64,000 nucleotides of DNA, from positions 8,246,001 through 8,310,000 of the forward strand of contig OW285187.1 in NCBI GenBank assembly GCA_935421135.1. Direction: 5' to 3'. Source of the stretch: Bugulina stolonifera. Taxonomy: Eukaryota; Bryozoa; Gymnolaemata; Cheilostomatida; Bugulidae. The position numbers and the translations under genes are program-made. The notes below the pieces were generated by a model, which worked only from the letters and a program-made list of their open reading frames with translations, had not been told where the DNA came from and searched no databases. Positions 35,191 to 45,899 of this stretch are shown in pieces (position 1 is the stretch's first letter; each line of letters begins with the position of its first letter).

Positions 35191-38100
35191 TCAGCTCTTG
35201 GCTACTTTTATCATCTCACTTATGTCTACCATCTTCTCCCTAGGCTTTCCTTTTATCTCACCTCTTCTCATTTCTTCCTGGTCAATTCTCTGCCACTCAT
35301 GGAACGCCACTGTAGTTATACCTACATTCACATAGAAGATGTATAATATCACATCACTGTGGAAATAGATCACACTATAAAAGGTAATACAGTGAATGTC
35401 CAATAGGGGTGTGTACCATGTATGCATACCTTCATTTAGCAATACACTAGTAATATCATCTCTGTGTGAAGATGATGCCTTCACTGCACCTGACTCTATG
35501 TCTTCTAGCACACTGTCAGCAGTTTCAAATGCATCAGTCATTGTTGTAGCTATCACCCCTACTGGGCCCCTCTTAGCCCAACCACTGCAGTACACACCTG
35601 CAAACCAAAAGTATCATACTATAATGTGCACCTTACCTAATACAAGTATCATGCTATAATGTGCACCTTACCTAATACAAGTATCATGCTATAATGTGCA
35701 CCTTACCTAATACAAGTATCATGCTATAATGTGCACCTTACCTAATACAAGTATCATGCTATAATGTGCACCTTACCTAATAAAGTATCATGCTATAATG
35801 TGCACCTTACCTAATACAAGTATCATGCTATAATGTGCACCTTACCTAATACAAGTATCATGCTATAATGTGCACCTTACCTAATACAAGTGTCATGCTA
35901 TAATGTGCACCTTACCTAATACAAGTATCATACTATAATGTGCACCTGTACAGCTGGGTGTCAATTTTGATATTGCTGATGGCGTTTGATTCAAATGAGG
36001 GAGTCTTAGATAATTCCACATCTTGCAAACATACGTGTAGCAGTCCATGGTGTGGGAGCATATTAGCCAATAATCATTATAACAAGTTGTCTTCTCTCAA
36101 TTTGAATCAAGAGAGCACAATTTATTATTAACAGCTTACTATGTGGCTATCTTCATGGCCCTGCCTACTGTAAAGCTGCATAAATACAGTAGACTGGTAG
36201 TTATGTTGTATCAGTTAGAGTTGAATCTACTAGTAGTATCACTGATATACATTGTATATGTACACCTACAGTAAATCCAATGATACATTTCATCATATAG
36301 TATCTATTAACCAACCTGGAAGGCCTGGAACTCTCCCATAATTGTTGGGTATAGTGTGAGTTGTCTCATCAAATGGTATCTCTTTACCTTCAGCTATTGG
36401 AAGGCTTTGATATCCTATACTTCTACAATATGTAGATGTAACAATGCATGTAACCAATCATTACAGTTTACAACATTACAAAATATCTAGCAGTGAAAGA
36501 TAATAACTTGGGAATGTATACATATACATATAAGAACTACATACTCTAATACAGACATGACCATTATGCTTATCCAATGCACTGTACCTTATAACTAGGT
36601 CACACTTCATATCTACCAACTCTTCTGTTGTCACAGCTTTTTGTGTCTCAACTTCGTCACCCTGAAATATAATACCAACAAGTTAATAGTTGGAGCAGTA
36701 TTAGTCATGTGGTACTGATGATTACATACATGTCATATATATGTTGTATATTATGGTGTAATAAAAAATCAATTTGCTTTGCACATCACTTATTGTACTG
36801 TAGATATATTTTAGACACCCTGCAAAGAGCACTTTGTAGAGAGCATGCAATGTAGTTAGGCTTAAAGGAGCAATTTCAACCTTTCAATGAACCATTCACG
36901 TACCCAACCATTCTTTCGGAACATGTGTAACCCAGGTTAGATATCATGTGTAACCCAGGCTATATATCATGTAGACCACTGTATTGATCTATGAGTTGCT
37001 TGATACTCACCACAAGTTTATTTTTAGTAAATCTAACAGCAGAGACTCTGCCACTATCAGTCAGTAATTCCTGAGGTGTCAGCAGAAATTGTAAATTCCA
37101 TGACCTATCAGCTTGTTGAGAGGGTGTCATGTCGACTAGCTTTAACATTAACTCAGTGATTCTACGTCGTGGTCTGGGTAAACCTGCAGTAGAAAAAATG
37201 GAAACAATAAAAGCTGGAGTTGGTACATGTAGGAATCCAAGTCACATTCAATAGATACACCATTATAGCGTGGTAGACGCAGTGCTATGTTACACTTGGT
37301 TTTCTCTTGTGCAGCAGGCACCACAGGCCCTACGTATAATCTCTGTTCTCACTGTAGTGGTGACGTCGACGCAAGACCACTGAAGTGAACACTGGGCTTT
37401 TATCCACAGATCAATTAGAGACACAAGAAACAAGGTCAGCTTGGTCAAAAAGGTCAAATACATGTGATAACCTACTCTCATGGTTATAACAACCCAAGTT
37501 AGATTACCAAAAACAATGTAATGACCCTCTAAACAATTCAATGAGCAATGATGAAGACATACGATACATGTATATGGTTGTATGCTCATACCAAGGAAAG
37601 ACTTCGAAGGCTAGAGAAATTGTCTCCTCTTCAATGTCTACACTAGTAAATTCCAGACCAAATGATCCTAGAACAAGGATTTGAAACACAAATGAATATG
37701 ATAATAGTAACATCAGCACCTCATACTTACTCTTAGATTCATTCATTACGGTATCTGCTAGAGGTCCCATGTATATGTTGGACTGAACATCAGGTAGTTT
37801 GGTCATCTCCCTAAACTCTTTGATTGTGAAGGCAGCTTGCAGGGGTCCCCTTCTACCTACTATATGAATGTCTCTTAGCTTGCTCTCTGCAATGACATCT
37901 AGAGCATGCTGGCAGATATCTGTCTTCTGTAGTAACACAATGTAAATATGACTACAGTGCAACACTAGAGTAGAAGTGAGTAGTACATTAGCTAGTCATT
38001 ACCAATGTTAGTTTTTCGTTAATAGTGAGAATTATAAAGAAGATGGTTACTTTCCACTTTCAAAAGAAGGGATACAGCAGATACAGCATACTGGTGCTAT

Positions 38101-41100
38101 TTAATATCACAATCACAATCATGTGTAGATTTTTATTCAAATGAATCGAAGATGTTTACTCAGGAATGTGATCTGACATGAAAATAATCTTCACTAGTTT
38201 TATGGGAAGCTGCGAGTTTACTTTAGTCAACAATATTATTGTGATGAATAGCAAACAAGACACTTGGAGAATCCTACATGGAAATAACGTGTAGAAGATA
38301 ACTCACGGCTAACTCATCAATAGGCATTAGGAGCAGTCTGGCTATATCTAAAGCAACATTTCCCTGTCCCAGTATGACCGCAGTCTCCCCACTTAGGTCT
38401 GGTGACAGCTACAGTATAGAAATGTCAGTACAACACGATGCAGACAGTAAAAAGGTCATCCCCACTCCTTGTATGTTACAGTAGCTATAATTGTACATGT
38501 ATTAAGAGAAGTACTGTACAACTACATGTAAGAGTATATTAATAGTACCATAATATGTTTTACTGGTTGCACTGGTAATAGTATTGATGGCAAATGACAA
38601 TAATTTACAGCAGAACTACATGGAAAACTGAAAAAAGTTATCATAACATTATGATAAACTTTACACATTAATAGGGAAAAATATTACACGTACTTACATT
38701 TGAGAATTCTGGAAGACCGTTATACCAGCCAACAAACTCTCGAGCAGAATAAACACCTTCTGCATCCTAAAATATTAATTTACTTTAGTCAATTAGCATA
38801 CACACACACAGTTACCCTTCCACTCTGATTCAATTTGTATGAGACATTCCATTGTGCATACAGCAATTATACGACAGCTGATCAACAGTGTAATAATAAC
38901 AATTCATCAGTGAGAACTGTTATTCAGTCAAGTTATCAGCCAGCGTAATTTGAATATTATTTAGACCCATAGATCTCCATGGTTAGTGTGGATAGTTAAT
39001 GCGAAACATGTACATACTAGCGGGTCTTCTTATCAATGTGTAGTTCCAGAGATATAACAGAACTATATAGTACATGTGTCTGTAGCTGTACATGTGTCTG
39101 TAGCTGTACATGTGTCTGTAGCTGTACATGTGTCTGTAGCTGTACATGTGTCTGTAGCTGTACATGTGTCTGTAGCTGTATATGTGTCTGTAGCTGTACA
39201 TGTGTCTGTAGCTGTACATGTGTCTGTAGCTGTACATGTGTCTGTAGCTGTACATGTGTCTGTAGCTGTACATGTGTCTGTAGCTGTACATGTGTCTGTA
39301 GCTGTACATGTGTCTGTAGCTGTACATGTGTCTGTAGCTGTACATGTGTCTGTAGCTGTACATGTGTAATAGTGCACAGGTGATATAGAGGAACTTACCT
39401 CTCCTGGAATGTTTAGCTTCCTATCATTCTCAGCACCGTAGCTCTATGAAATTGCAATAAAACTTGGTAAAACTCTCAGGGCATACTCTAATATATACAT
39501 GTATATCAGTGGAACTTGCTTAATTCAGCCTCAGATAATTCAAAAACTTAGTTAGTTCAAACTATTAGCCTTGGTCCCTGTTGAGTACTACCCTAAAAGC
39601 AGAAATATTTAGCGGAAGAAGTTTCGCGAGTTTGCTAGTCTTGGAGCATTTTGCTATAGAAATATTTAGCGAGTTTGGCCTATCGCGAAATTTGTTTAAG
39701 TCCCAAAATTAATGTTTAAGCACATTTCAGTATTAGAAACAAGCTCAGCTAAGCTGTATGTTTACTCAGATTTAAACCCCATTTACATAACTGTATGTAT
39801 GGTCTGTTTAAACCAGTAATTATTTAAATCATTTTGAAGGCAGAATTTGATAGCGATGGAAATTATTCGCGAGTTTGTCTCTCGCTAAATTCACAAAAGT
39901 TAAAACTCGCAAAAAGTATATTCTGCTTTTAGGATATAAATGGTTTCAATTAAGAGAAGTGATCTTACAATTCAAAATCAGGCCTAATTCAAATCAATTA
40001 TGGCGGTCCCGTGGAGTTTGAATTAAGCAAGTTTCACTGTATAATTTATACAGAATCTAAATACCATCAATCAAACTTGAAAGAATTAACGCAGTATGCA
40101 CTTACCAACACCACGATGTCATACAAACTGAGTAGCTTAGAGATCTGAATGTCTCTACCAACTTCGACATTGCCAACATATCTACACCGATCTCCATACT
40201 TAGTAGCAGTCTGTGTGAAGGTGTTTATCACATTCTACAAATGATGCAACGAAGTATATGATAGGATAGATATATGGCTTCACAACAAGATGTCAACACT
40301 TCAAGTGTAGATAACTCCAAGTTATGCTCACTATATAAAAGTATTCTACATGTATATTGTAGTATATAGTTATATAGTAGGCTAATTATATTTTCGTGGG
40401 TGTCTTACATGAAGGATATACCAATAAATTATTGCAATGCAACAGCATTAGCAGAAATCATATGAAAGCCTTTGAGCGAATTTTATAGACAATAGTTGCT
40501 TTACCTTGACCTCTGGGTGATCTGGAGCTACACCGAATCGTACCAGACCAAATGGTACAGGTAGCTTATCAATGAGATCTACGGTCAAACCCTCGTTCTT
40601 CTGCAACATGAAGACATCACACGTACTAGCAAACTACTATCAGTTCAAAATGAGCCAACAGTTAGCGCTAAAAACACACATATAGCGATACAAATAAAAC
40701 AGATTGAAGTATTCCAAAGTTTAATGAGTACTGTCTGACCTTGAGAAGCCTTTGAGCTGTATAGTAACCTGCAGGTCCAGCGCCAACAATGCAAGCTTTT
40801 AGAGATTTGTAGCCTCTGCTCAGCAAAAAGAAAGCATCGCTACTTTTACACAACTGTCTCGCACCAAACTTTCCTAAATACATTTATAAGGTCACCTAAA
40901 ATTCAGTAATTGTAATATAGATATACATATGTACATGTACTACTTTAAGGATAATTCCTTTCTCAATCACCCATATAGAAAAGGGAATAAAAAATATTGC
41001 AAAACAATTAAAAGTGTCAACTTGGTTGGCAAACACGCATCCAAATGGTAAAAAAATTTCACTATTATAATAATAGTATTGTAATGTTTTTGAGTATAGT

Positions 41101-41180
41101 TACATACGAGTCCCGATAGAACACTGGTATGGGAAGGGCTTGGAAGGTGGTAGAGGCCGACCAAGTAACCTTCTGCTCAT
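35191..41180 (-). CDS. FDXR: Adrenodoxin (ferredoxin) reductase, mitochondrial
   Basis: Thirteen exons join in frame to 498 aa (human 491): 41180-41108, 40873-40740, 40600-40505, 40234-40106, 39443-39399, 38766-38698, 38408-38307, 37926-37731, 37183-37011, 36661-36588, 36422-36316, 35597-35430, 35321-35191. The FAD-binding Rossmann motif is [18 protein letters not shown]. The NADP-binding region has [17 protein letters not shown] and [20 protein letters not shown]. Near the end come [20 protein letters not shown] and GKPREKMVD, both family hallmarks. The enzyme is a matrix FAD protein that passes electrons from NADPH to ferredoxin for Fe-S cluster, heme A or steroid synthesis. Exon 1 supplies an Arg-rich targeting peptide ([19 protein letters not shown]). 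An alternative start at 40883 would read [10 protein letters not shown]. Introns hold two minisatellites. The gene is convergent with INTS2. Confidence 0.92.
35607..35947. repeat. 35-bp minisatellite, ten copies, in an FDXR intron
   Basis: The unit contains ATGCTATAATGTGCACCTTA followed by CCTAATACAAGTATC and recurs ten times with few changes. It sits just upstream (in the FDXR sense) of the acceptor of the exon starting at 35597. Confidence 0.92.
39073..39366. repeat. 18-bp minisatellite, about 16 copies, in an FDXR intron
   Basis: The unit TGTGTCTGTAGCTGTACA recurs about 16 times almost unchanged (one copy has TATA). The length being a multiple of three leaves several frames open on both strands; none is a gene. 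It lies about 30 bp inside the intron following the exon 39443-39399. Confidence 0.95.
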
Positions 41181-41455
41181 TACATAAAAGAGTGAACAGT
41201 TATTAGGTGCTCCTATTAGTATGTATCAGACGTAGGCCGATGCCAAGACTCATTGAAGAGCTCAGGACCGACGTAGGTCTTGTAGACTTTATACTCCAGA
41301 GGAGTGCAATGAAAGATCTGGTATTCTAGGATCTTAGGCCCGACGCTGGATTCATATAGAACCCGGGATCGACCTAAGTTGTAGAAGTGGTGTAGAGACA
41401 TGCTTAAACGAGGATGGGGATGAACTCGAGCCGTATGAATCTATGGATCCGCCGC
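41181..41455 (-). other. Unexplained CpG-rich segment between FDXR and a truncated LINE
   Basis: This stretch is much richer in GC and CpG than its surroundings. On the minus strand a frame ending at 41216 stays open for over 70 codons and includes MSLHHFYNLGRSRVL and VGPKILEYQIFHC. A related motif, YVGPELFNES, appears about 30 residues later. I recognise neither the protein nor an element type. It may be part of the FDXR 5' region, the tail of the adjacent retroelement, or a fragment of something else. Confidence 0.4.
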
Positions 41456-42665
41456 CGGTAAAGACTGATTCAAAAAACTCATTAAATACAGTTGCTTTTT
41501 GCTCTGATGTTTCTGCCATGAGATTATTATGTTTCAGCTTAGGAATCAAGTTAGAGTCATTACTTCTACATTGCCGCAGATATTTGTAGAAGGGTTTAGA
41601 ATTGCCTGTGTGTAGGGGTTTATATAAGAGTTTATTTAAATAGCTCTTTTTAGCAGACTTGACGGCTTTTTTGTTTGCTCGCCGGAGTTTGCTATATCTG
41701 GACTTAATATAAGTGGATGGACAAGTCTTCATTTGGTTGTAAAGATGCTTTTGTTTTTTTAAAGCTTTCTCTAATGTATTATTCATCCAAGGAGGATTCT
41801 GTTGGTTGGTACAAATCAATCTAGTTGGAACACATGCATCTCTTAACAGTAAAACACCTTCTTGAAATTTGTCATATACCACATCAATGGGCATCTGATC
41901 GTTTATTAGGCGGTTGATTTCTGTTTGGAAAGGTTCAAAAATTTGAGTAGCGCTATTTAAGTCCGCATTTTCACAAATGTAAATAAGTTTTGTAGGTTTT
42001 TCACTTGATTTGATGGAAAGATTTAGAGATATAGTAATATGTGAATGATCACTTAAAGTAGGTGGCTGCACAACAATCTGGTCAATGATAGAAGTACTAC
42101 TGAATACTAGATCTAGAATGTTACCTTTTATATGAGTAGGTTCAAATATATGTTGCTGCAAGTCTAGAGAGCAAATTTTAGCAATGAATGGGTCATACAG
42201 TGATTTATTTCCAGAATGTGTGTTATCCTCCCACAAGATTGCAGGGAAATTGAAATCACCACAGACCACTAGTGAAGAGTTTGTTCTCAAAGAGATGTTG
42301 CACACCTCCTGTAACAAATCGGGGATCAAAGCAGAGTCATGATTACCTGGAGGCCTATATACATTCAGTAGTATAAATTGAGCATTTTTTAAAGTGATAT
42401 TGAGACAAAGGGCTTCAGCCATGGATTCTACTTGTATTATGGTAGATATTAAGGAGTTATGCACATACACAGCAACCCCTCCTCCTTTTATATTTCTGTC
42501 ATTCCTATACAACGAAAAACCTGGTATTTTTAATTCACCACTTTGAATATGGTTGTCTAGCATAGTTTCAGTCAAACAGATAATCTTTATGTTAGGGTTA
42601 GAAGCTAATTCCCAGTGAATATCCGTGACTTTGTTTCTTAGTGATCTAATATTTACATAAAACAT
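41352..42665 (-). pseudogene. LINE ORF2 fragment: APE-type endonuclease domain
   Basis: An open frame of 437 aa. Endonuclease/exonuclease/phosphatase motifs appear in order: NIRSLRNKV, IICLTETMLD, GGGVAVYV, LLNVYRPPG, VVCGDFNFPAILW and SDHSHITISL. This nuclease nicks target DNA to prime reverse transcription. After the endonuclease, a linker runs to NEFFESVFT. The last 40 or so residues (GGGSIDSYGSSSSPSSF onward) come from the unrelated CpG-rich segment. No reverse transcriptase motif follows, so the ORF is 3'-truncated and fused to foreign sequence. Confidence 0.88.
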
Positions 42666-43490
42666 TTCAATTTTTTTTAGGTTTATGTCCTGTTGACTTT
42701 TCCCATTGTTTATAGCCTATTGGACCATTACAATAGCTCCCCTTTTGATTTTCACATTTTCACCTTTTGACTTTCTTTCCCTACATTCTTGTCTCAACTT
42801 ATACTGCTCATCTCGTTCAGTTCTTGTCAGATCTGGATTGACATACATTCCTTTAAACTCTGCTATAGATGTGCATAGTGCCTTCGCTTTACTAATCAGT
42901 TTCCATTTATCTGCCTCGTTTTGAAAAAAAACTAAGAAAATTTGTTTAGTATTTGGTTCAATTTTTTTTATACCTGCGCAATCAACTGGTACTTTAGCCA
43001 AGAAGGCCACAACTTTCTCTTGAGAAGCGTCACCCGAGAAGACAACATTCTTGGCTCTTTTTTCTCTCTCTCTGAGTTCCTCTACAACAGTATTGACGGT
43101 GAGCTTACTATCATTTCGATTTTCACTCTGACTACACTGGGAATTAGAACTTTGTTGGTCCAATAACTGAGAAGTTTTTGTAGAAATATCTAATACTACC
43201 TCCTTCAAGCTTTTCACTTCTGCATCTATTTCTCTAATCTTCGATTCCATTACAGTCATTTGCTGCAGAATTTTTTTTGAACTTATCTCACAGCTTGGAC
43301 AAAACCAATGAATTGTACTACTTTTACCGGCTTTTGATTGGAGAAAATTCACAGCATCTTGATCAGCTCCGGAACATTTGGTTTCAAACCACTGGTTACA
43401 AATGTTGCATTGAATGCAATCACCTTTAATATTTCTTTTGCACCCGCCACATTTGTCTTTGCCATTCGACATTGTTCTTATAGTTATTAA
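41456..43490 (-). mobile_element. CR1-like LINE, truncated before the reverse transcriptase
   Basis: The element reads on the minus strand with ORF1 (43472-42717) and the start of ORF2 (42665 onward). ORF2 carries the endonuclease but stops matching after NEFFESVFT, at about 41456, so the reverse transcriptase and 3' end are missing. That is the opposite of ordinary 5' truncation and points to a later deletion or rearrangement. Confidence 0.85.
42717..43472 (-). CDS. LINE ORF1: PHD-like zinc finger and coiled coil RNA-binding protein
   Basis: 251 aa with a complete open frame starting MSNGKDKCGGCKRN. Residues about 8-60 form a PHD-type Cys/His finger (CGGC, CIQCNICNQWFETKC, HWFCPSC). This is followed by a coiled coil (about 70-110) and a C-terminal domain ending in MYVNPDLTRTERDEQYKLRQ. 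The zinc finger plus the NPDLT..ER pattern is typical of ORF1 in CR1-like LINEs, where it coats the element RNA. ORF1 ends about 50 bases before ORF2 begins on the same strand. The ORF looks intact although the element as a whole is not. Confidence 0.8.
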   Translation of the reverse strand: MSNGKDKCGGCKRNIKGDCIQCNICNQWFETKCSGADQDAVNFLQSKAGKSSTIHWFCPSCEISSKKILQQMTVMESKIREIDAEVKSLKEVVLDISTKTSQLLDQQSSNSQCSQSENRNDSKLTVNTVVEELREREKRAKNVVFSGDASQEKVVAFLAKVPVDCAGIKKIEPNTKQIFLVFFQNEADKWKLISKAKALCTSIAEFKGMYVNPDLTRTERDEQYKLRQECRERKSKGENVKIKRGAIVMVQ

Positions 43491-45899
43491 GCTTTGTCAA
43501 AGAAAAAAAAAAAAAAGAGAGAAGAGAAACAAAAATATAAGTAGCTACTTGTAATGCTACTTGTCTCTTACCTACTGTTCTCTCAATGGCAAAAAGTTTA
43601 TGAATATAATATGAGTATGAAAAATCAAATTAACCGTCAAGTTCAAATTGATCTTGATGTACTGCAACGTTTAGTTACAGTCATGAGTCAATAATTTAGT
43701 AGTAGTGATTCTGTAGCAGTCAGTATAGTCGTTCTGCCAGATATTAGTAGTTAGAGTATTGAAAGAGAATAAATTTATAGAAGAATAGCATGCAAAATAT
43801 TATTATGTGAGTTGCAATTCAAGAGCGCCGCGGAAAACACGTCTAATCGTCTCGAATCGCTGTTATTTATTTTTAATTGTAGTCAAGTAGTATAGTTATA
43901 GTTTCAAAAATACAATATTAATATAACCATAACATAAAAAAAGTAAAAGTCTACAACATCATTCTACTTTGTTACTCTACTGTGACACAACCATAGAGTT
44001 AACTCAAGACATAGCATCACTGTTCAAAGATATTGAACTGGTGGAAAAAGTTCCTAGTAACTCTGCTGGTGGCAAATAATAATTTGCTTTCACTTTCTTT
44101 TTAATCAGTAATTTGTATAGCCTTGCGCACTAGCCACTAGTACTGCTTTGTCATTATAATTATACATTTGTGCAACACAGATTACTACGGATTGGAAGCT
44201 AACAGGTATTTCGAATATAGAAAACGTTTATGTTCAAAGTAAAAACAACTCCTCCCGCAAATCATTTTCTAAACGCTAATGCTAAAGCATCTCTCAACTC
44301 GCATAATCTAGTTAAAGGCCGTCTTCTTTCCTAATTCTTATTCTTTATATCTCACATGCTAATCAATTATAGATTAGACTGAACCCCTTTTATGTTCGCT
44401 ATATACTTATACTATACAATACACATACACCTCTTCTTCATCTTCTTTTTCATCCATGTAAAGCAGTTTGAAAAACTTGCAACACAAAAAAACATGTGAT
44501 TAGTAAAAGTAATATGTATCATGGCATGCATAATACATATTACTTTTACTAATCATATGTTTTTTGTCTATATATTTCTTTATTTTATCGCATGATAATC
44601 AAACTGCAAAAGTGTATAATTTATGTGTATGATGCACATACAGTTATAGTACAGTACCTACATGTATCAAGAGTATGTATAGTCTATATTCCCAACTGGT
44701 GCATTGAGGCCATGGGCACACTCACTTTTCAATCTGTAAATTTTGTGGGCAGAAGTACAGGCTAGCCTATCAATGAAAAAATTTTTGTAGTCGTAGTAGT
44801 AATCTATATTTTTCGTTTTATAGAAATGAAATCTTCTACAACAGAAAAGCTAAACGAGCTGAATGTATTTCTCAGTGGCAACGTTAATACTTACACTAGT
44901 ACATGAATGACTAATGTGTAGCTCTATGTGCTACTCTTACTCCTTGGTGCTATATAGATCTTCATCTTCTCCAAAAACCACCAATTTACAAAAAAATGTT
45001 CATGTGACGATAACAATTTAATTTTACTGAAAAAGAGTTAAATTTAAATTAACAAAAATATGCCGAGTTGTTTGACATCTTTACTGAAAAGTGCTGGAGT
45101 TGTCTCACCTCTATATCTATATATCAATATAACTATCTATTTATATATTAGTGTTTGCTACTAAACTACAGAACAAGCTTATGAGACTGCAAGAAAATAC
45201 CCAACATAAGCAAGGAGTAACTTCAGCAAGGATAAACCATTATGACTAGCAGAGTTGATGAGCTAATATTTTTAAGCCACAGGTACCATAAGGCATAGAC
45301 TCATGTGATATAAGTCTGTGCACATTTACTGTGCACTATACAATTTCTAGCTCCATGTCTTTGAGTACACATCTGAATTACAGTGAACATTGTACCCATC
45401 TCTGTGAAAATGGTCTTACTATTGAAATATTGGTTGTTGATTATTTGGTTGTATAAGCTAACATTAAATCTTCATTTGATTAAAACAAAATTTGCTAATT
45501 CTTTGCCTGTTCTTCAAAACTTAAATCATTGATTAGTTGTCTCAGATATTGATGACTGTAAGTTGTAAGTTGTACATAATATAAATATATTGATTCTATA
45601 TATATTTAGTTAAATGGATTAAATTGTTGATATTTCTACATACTAATTAGATTAGATGCTCTGCATGGACTCAAGGCTCGTCTTGTTGCAGCTAGGGCAG
45701 CCATTATTTGATTAATTCAAGTGAGTTGGGTAGCATTAACACCATTTACTGCTGCATGAATTTCTGTCAACATATCGCACTGTTGTGTTGCTTGTGTGAA
45801 CACCTATGGTCAGCTCATGCATGTTAGTAACACACCAACCTCCACTGACGACGCTGCCGAGGTTCGTTTCTGCACTGCATACAAGCTGCTAGTAGAAGA
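43491..45899 (+). other. Gene-free stretch: LINE 5' UTR, a long hairpin, then LRR receptor upstream region
   Basis: The left part, with an A-run at 43502 and a CpG-containing stretch near 43830, is probably LINE 5' UTR. A 33-bp-arm hairpin lies at 44487-44565. The right part should include the promoter of the LRR receptor. No coding exon was found. Confidence 0.4.
44463..44625. repeat. Inverted repeat with 33-bp inner arms
   Basis: Inner arms 44487-44519 and 44533-44565 pair with one mismatch across a 13-base loop (CATGGCATGCATA). Further out, GCAGTTTGA at 44463-44471 matches an inverted TCAAACTGC near 44599-44607. It could be a small foldback element or give a hairpin RNA. Confidence 0.75.

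Noticed and set aside
35607..35947. Array with CRISPR-like regularity
   Set aside because: Units abut without unique spacers and lie in a eukaryotic intron, so it is a minisatellite.
37592..37667. Possible extra FDXR exon ([15 protein letters not shown])
   Set aside because: It has good splice sites, but including it breaks the frame with the next exon. The exons at 37926-37731 and 37183-37011 join directly and align with the known protein.
39036..39383. Open frames with MYSYRH, CTCVCS or VSVAVH repeats
   Set aside because: They are translations of an 18-bp minisatellite in an FDXR intron, open on both strands because the unit is a multiple of three.
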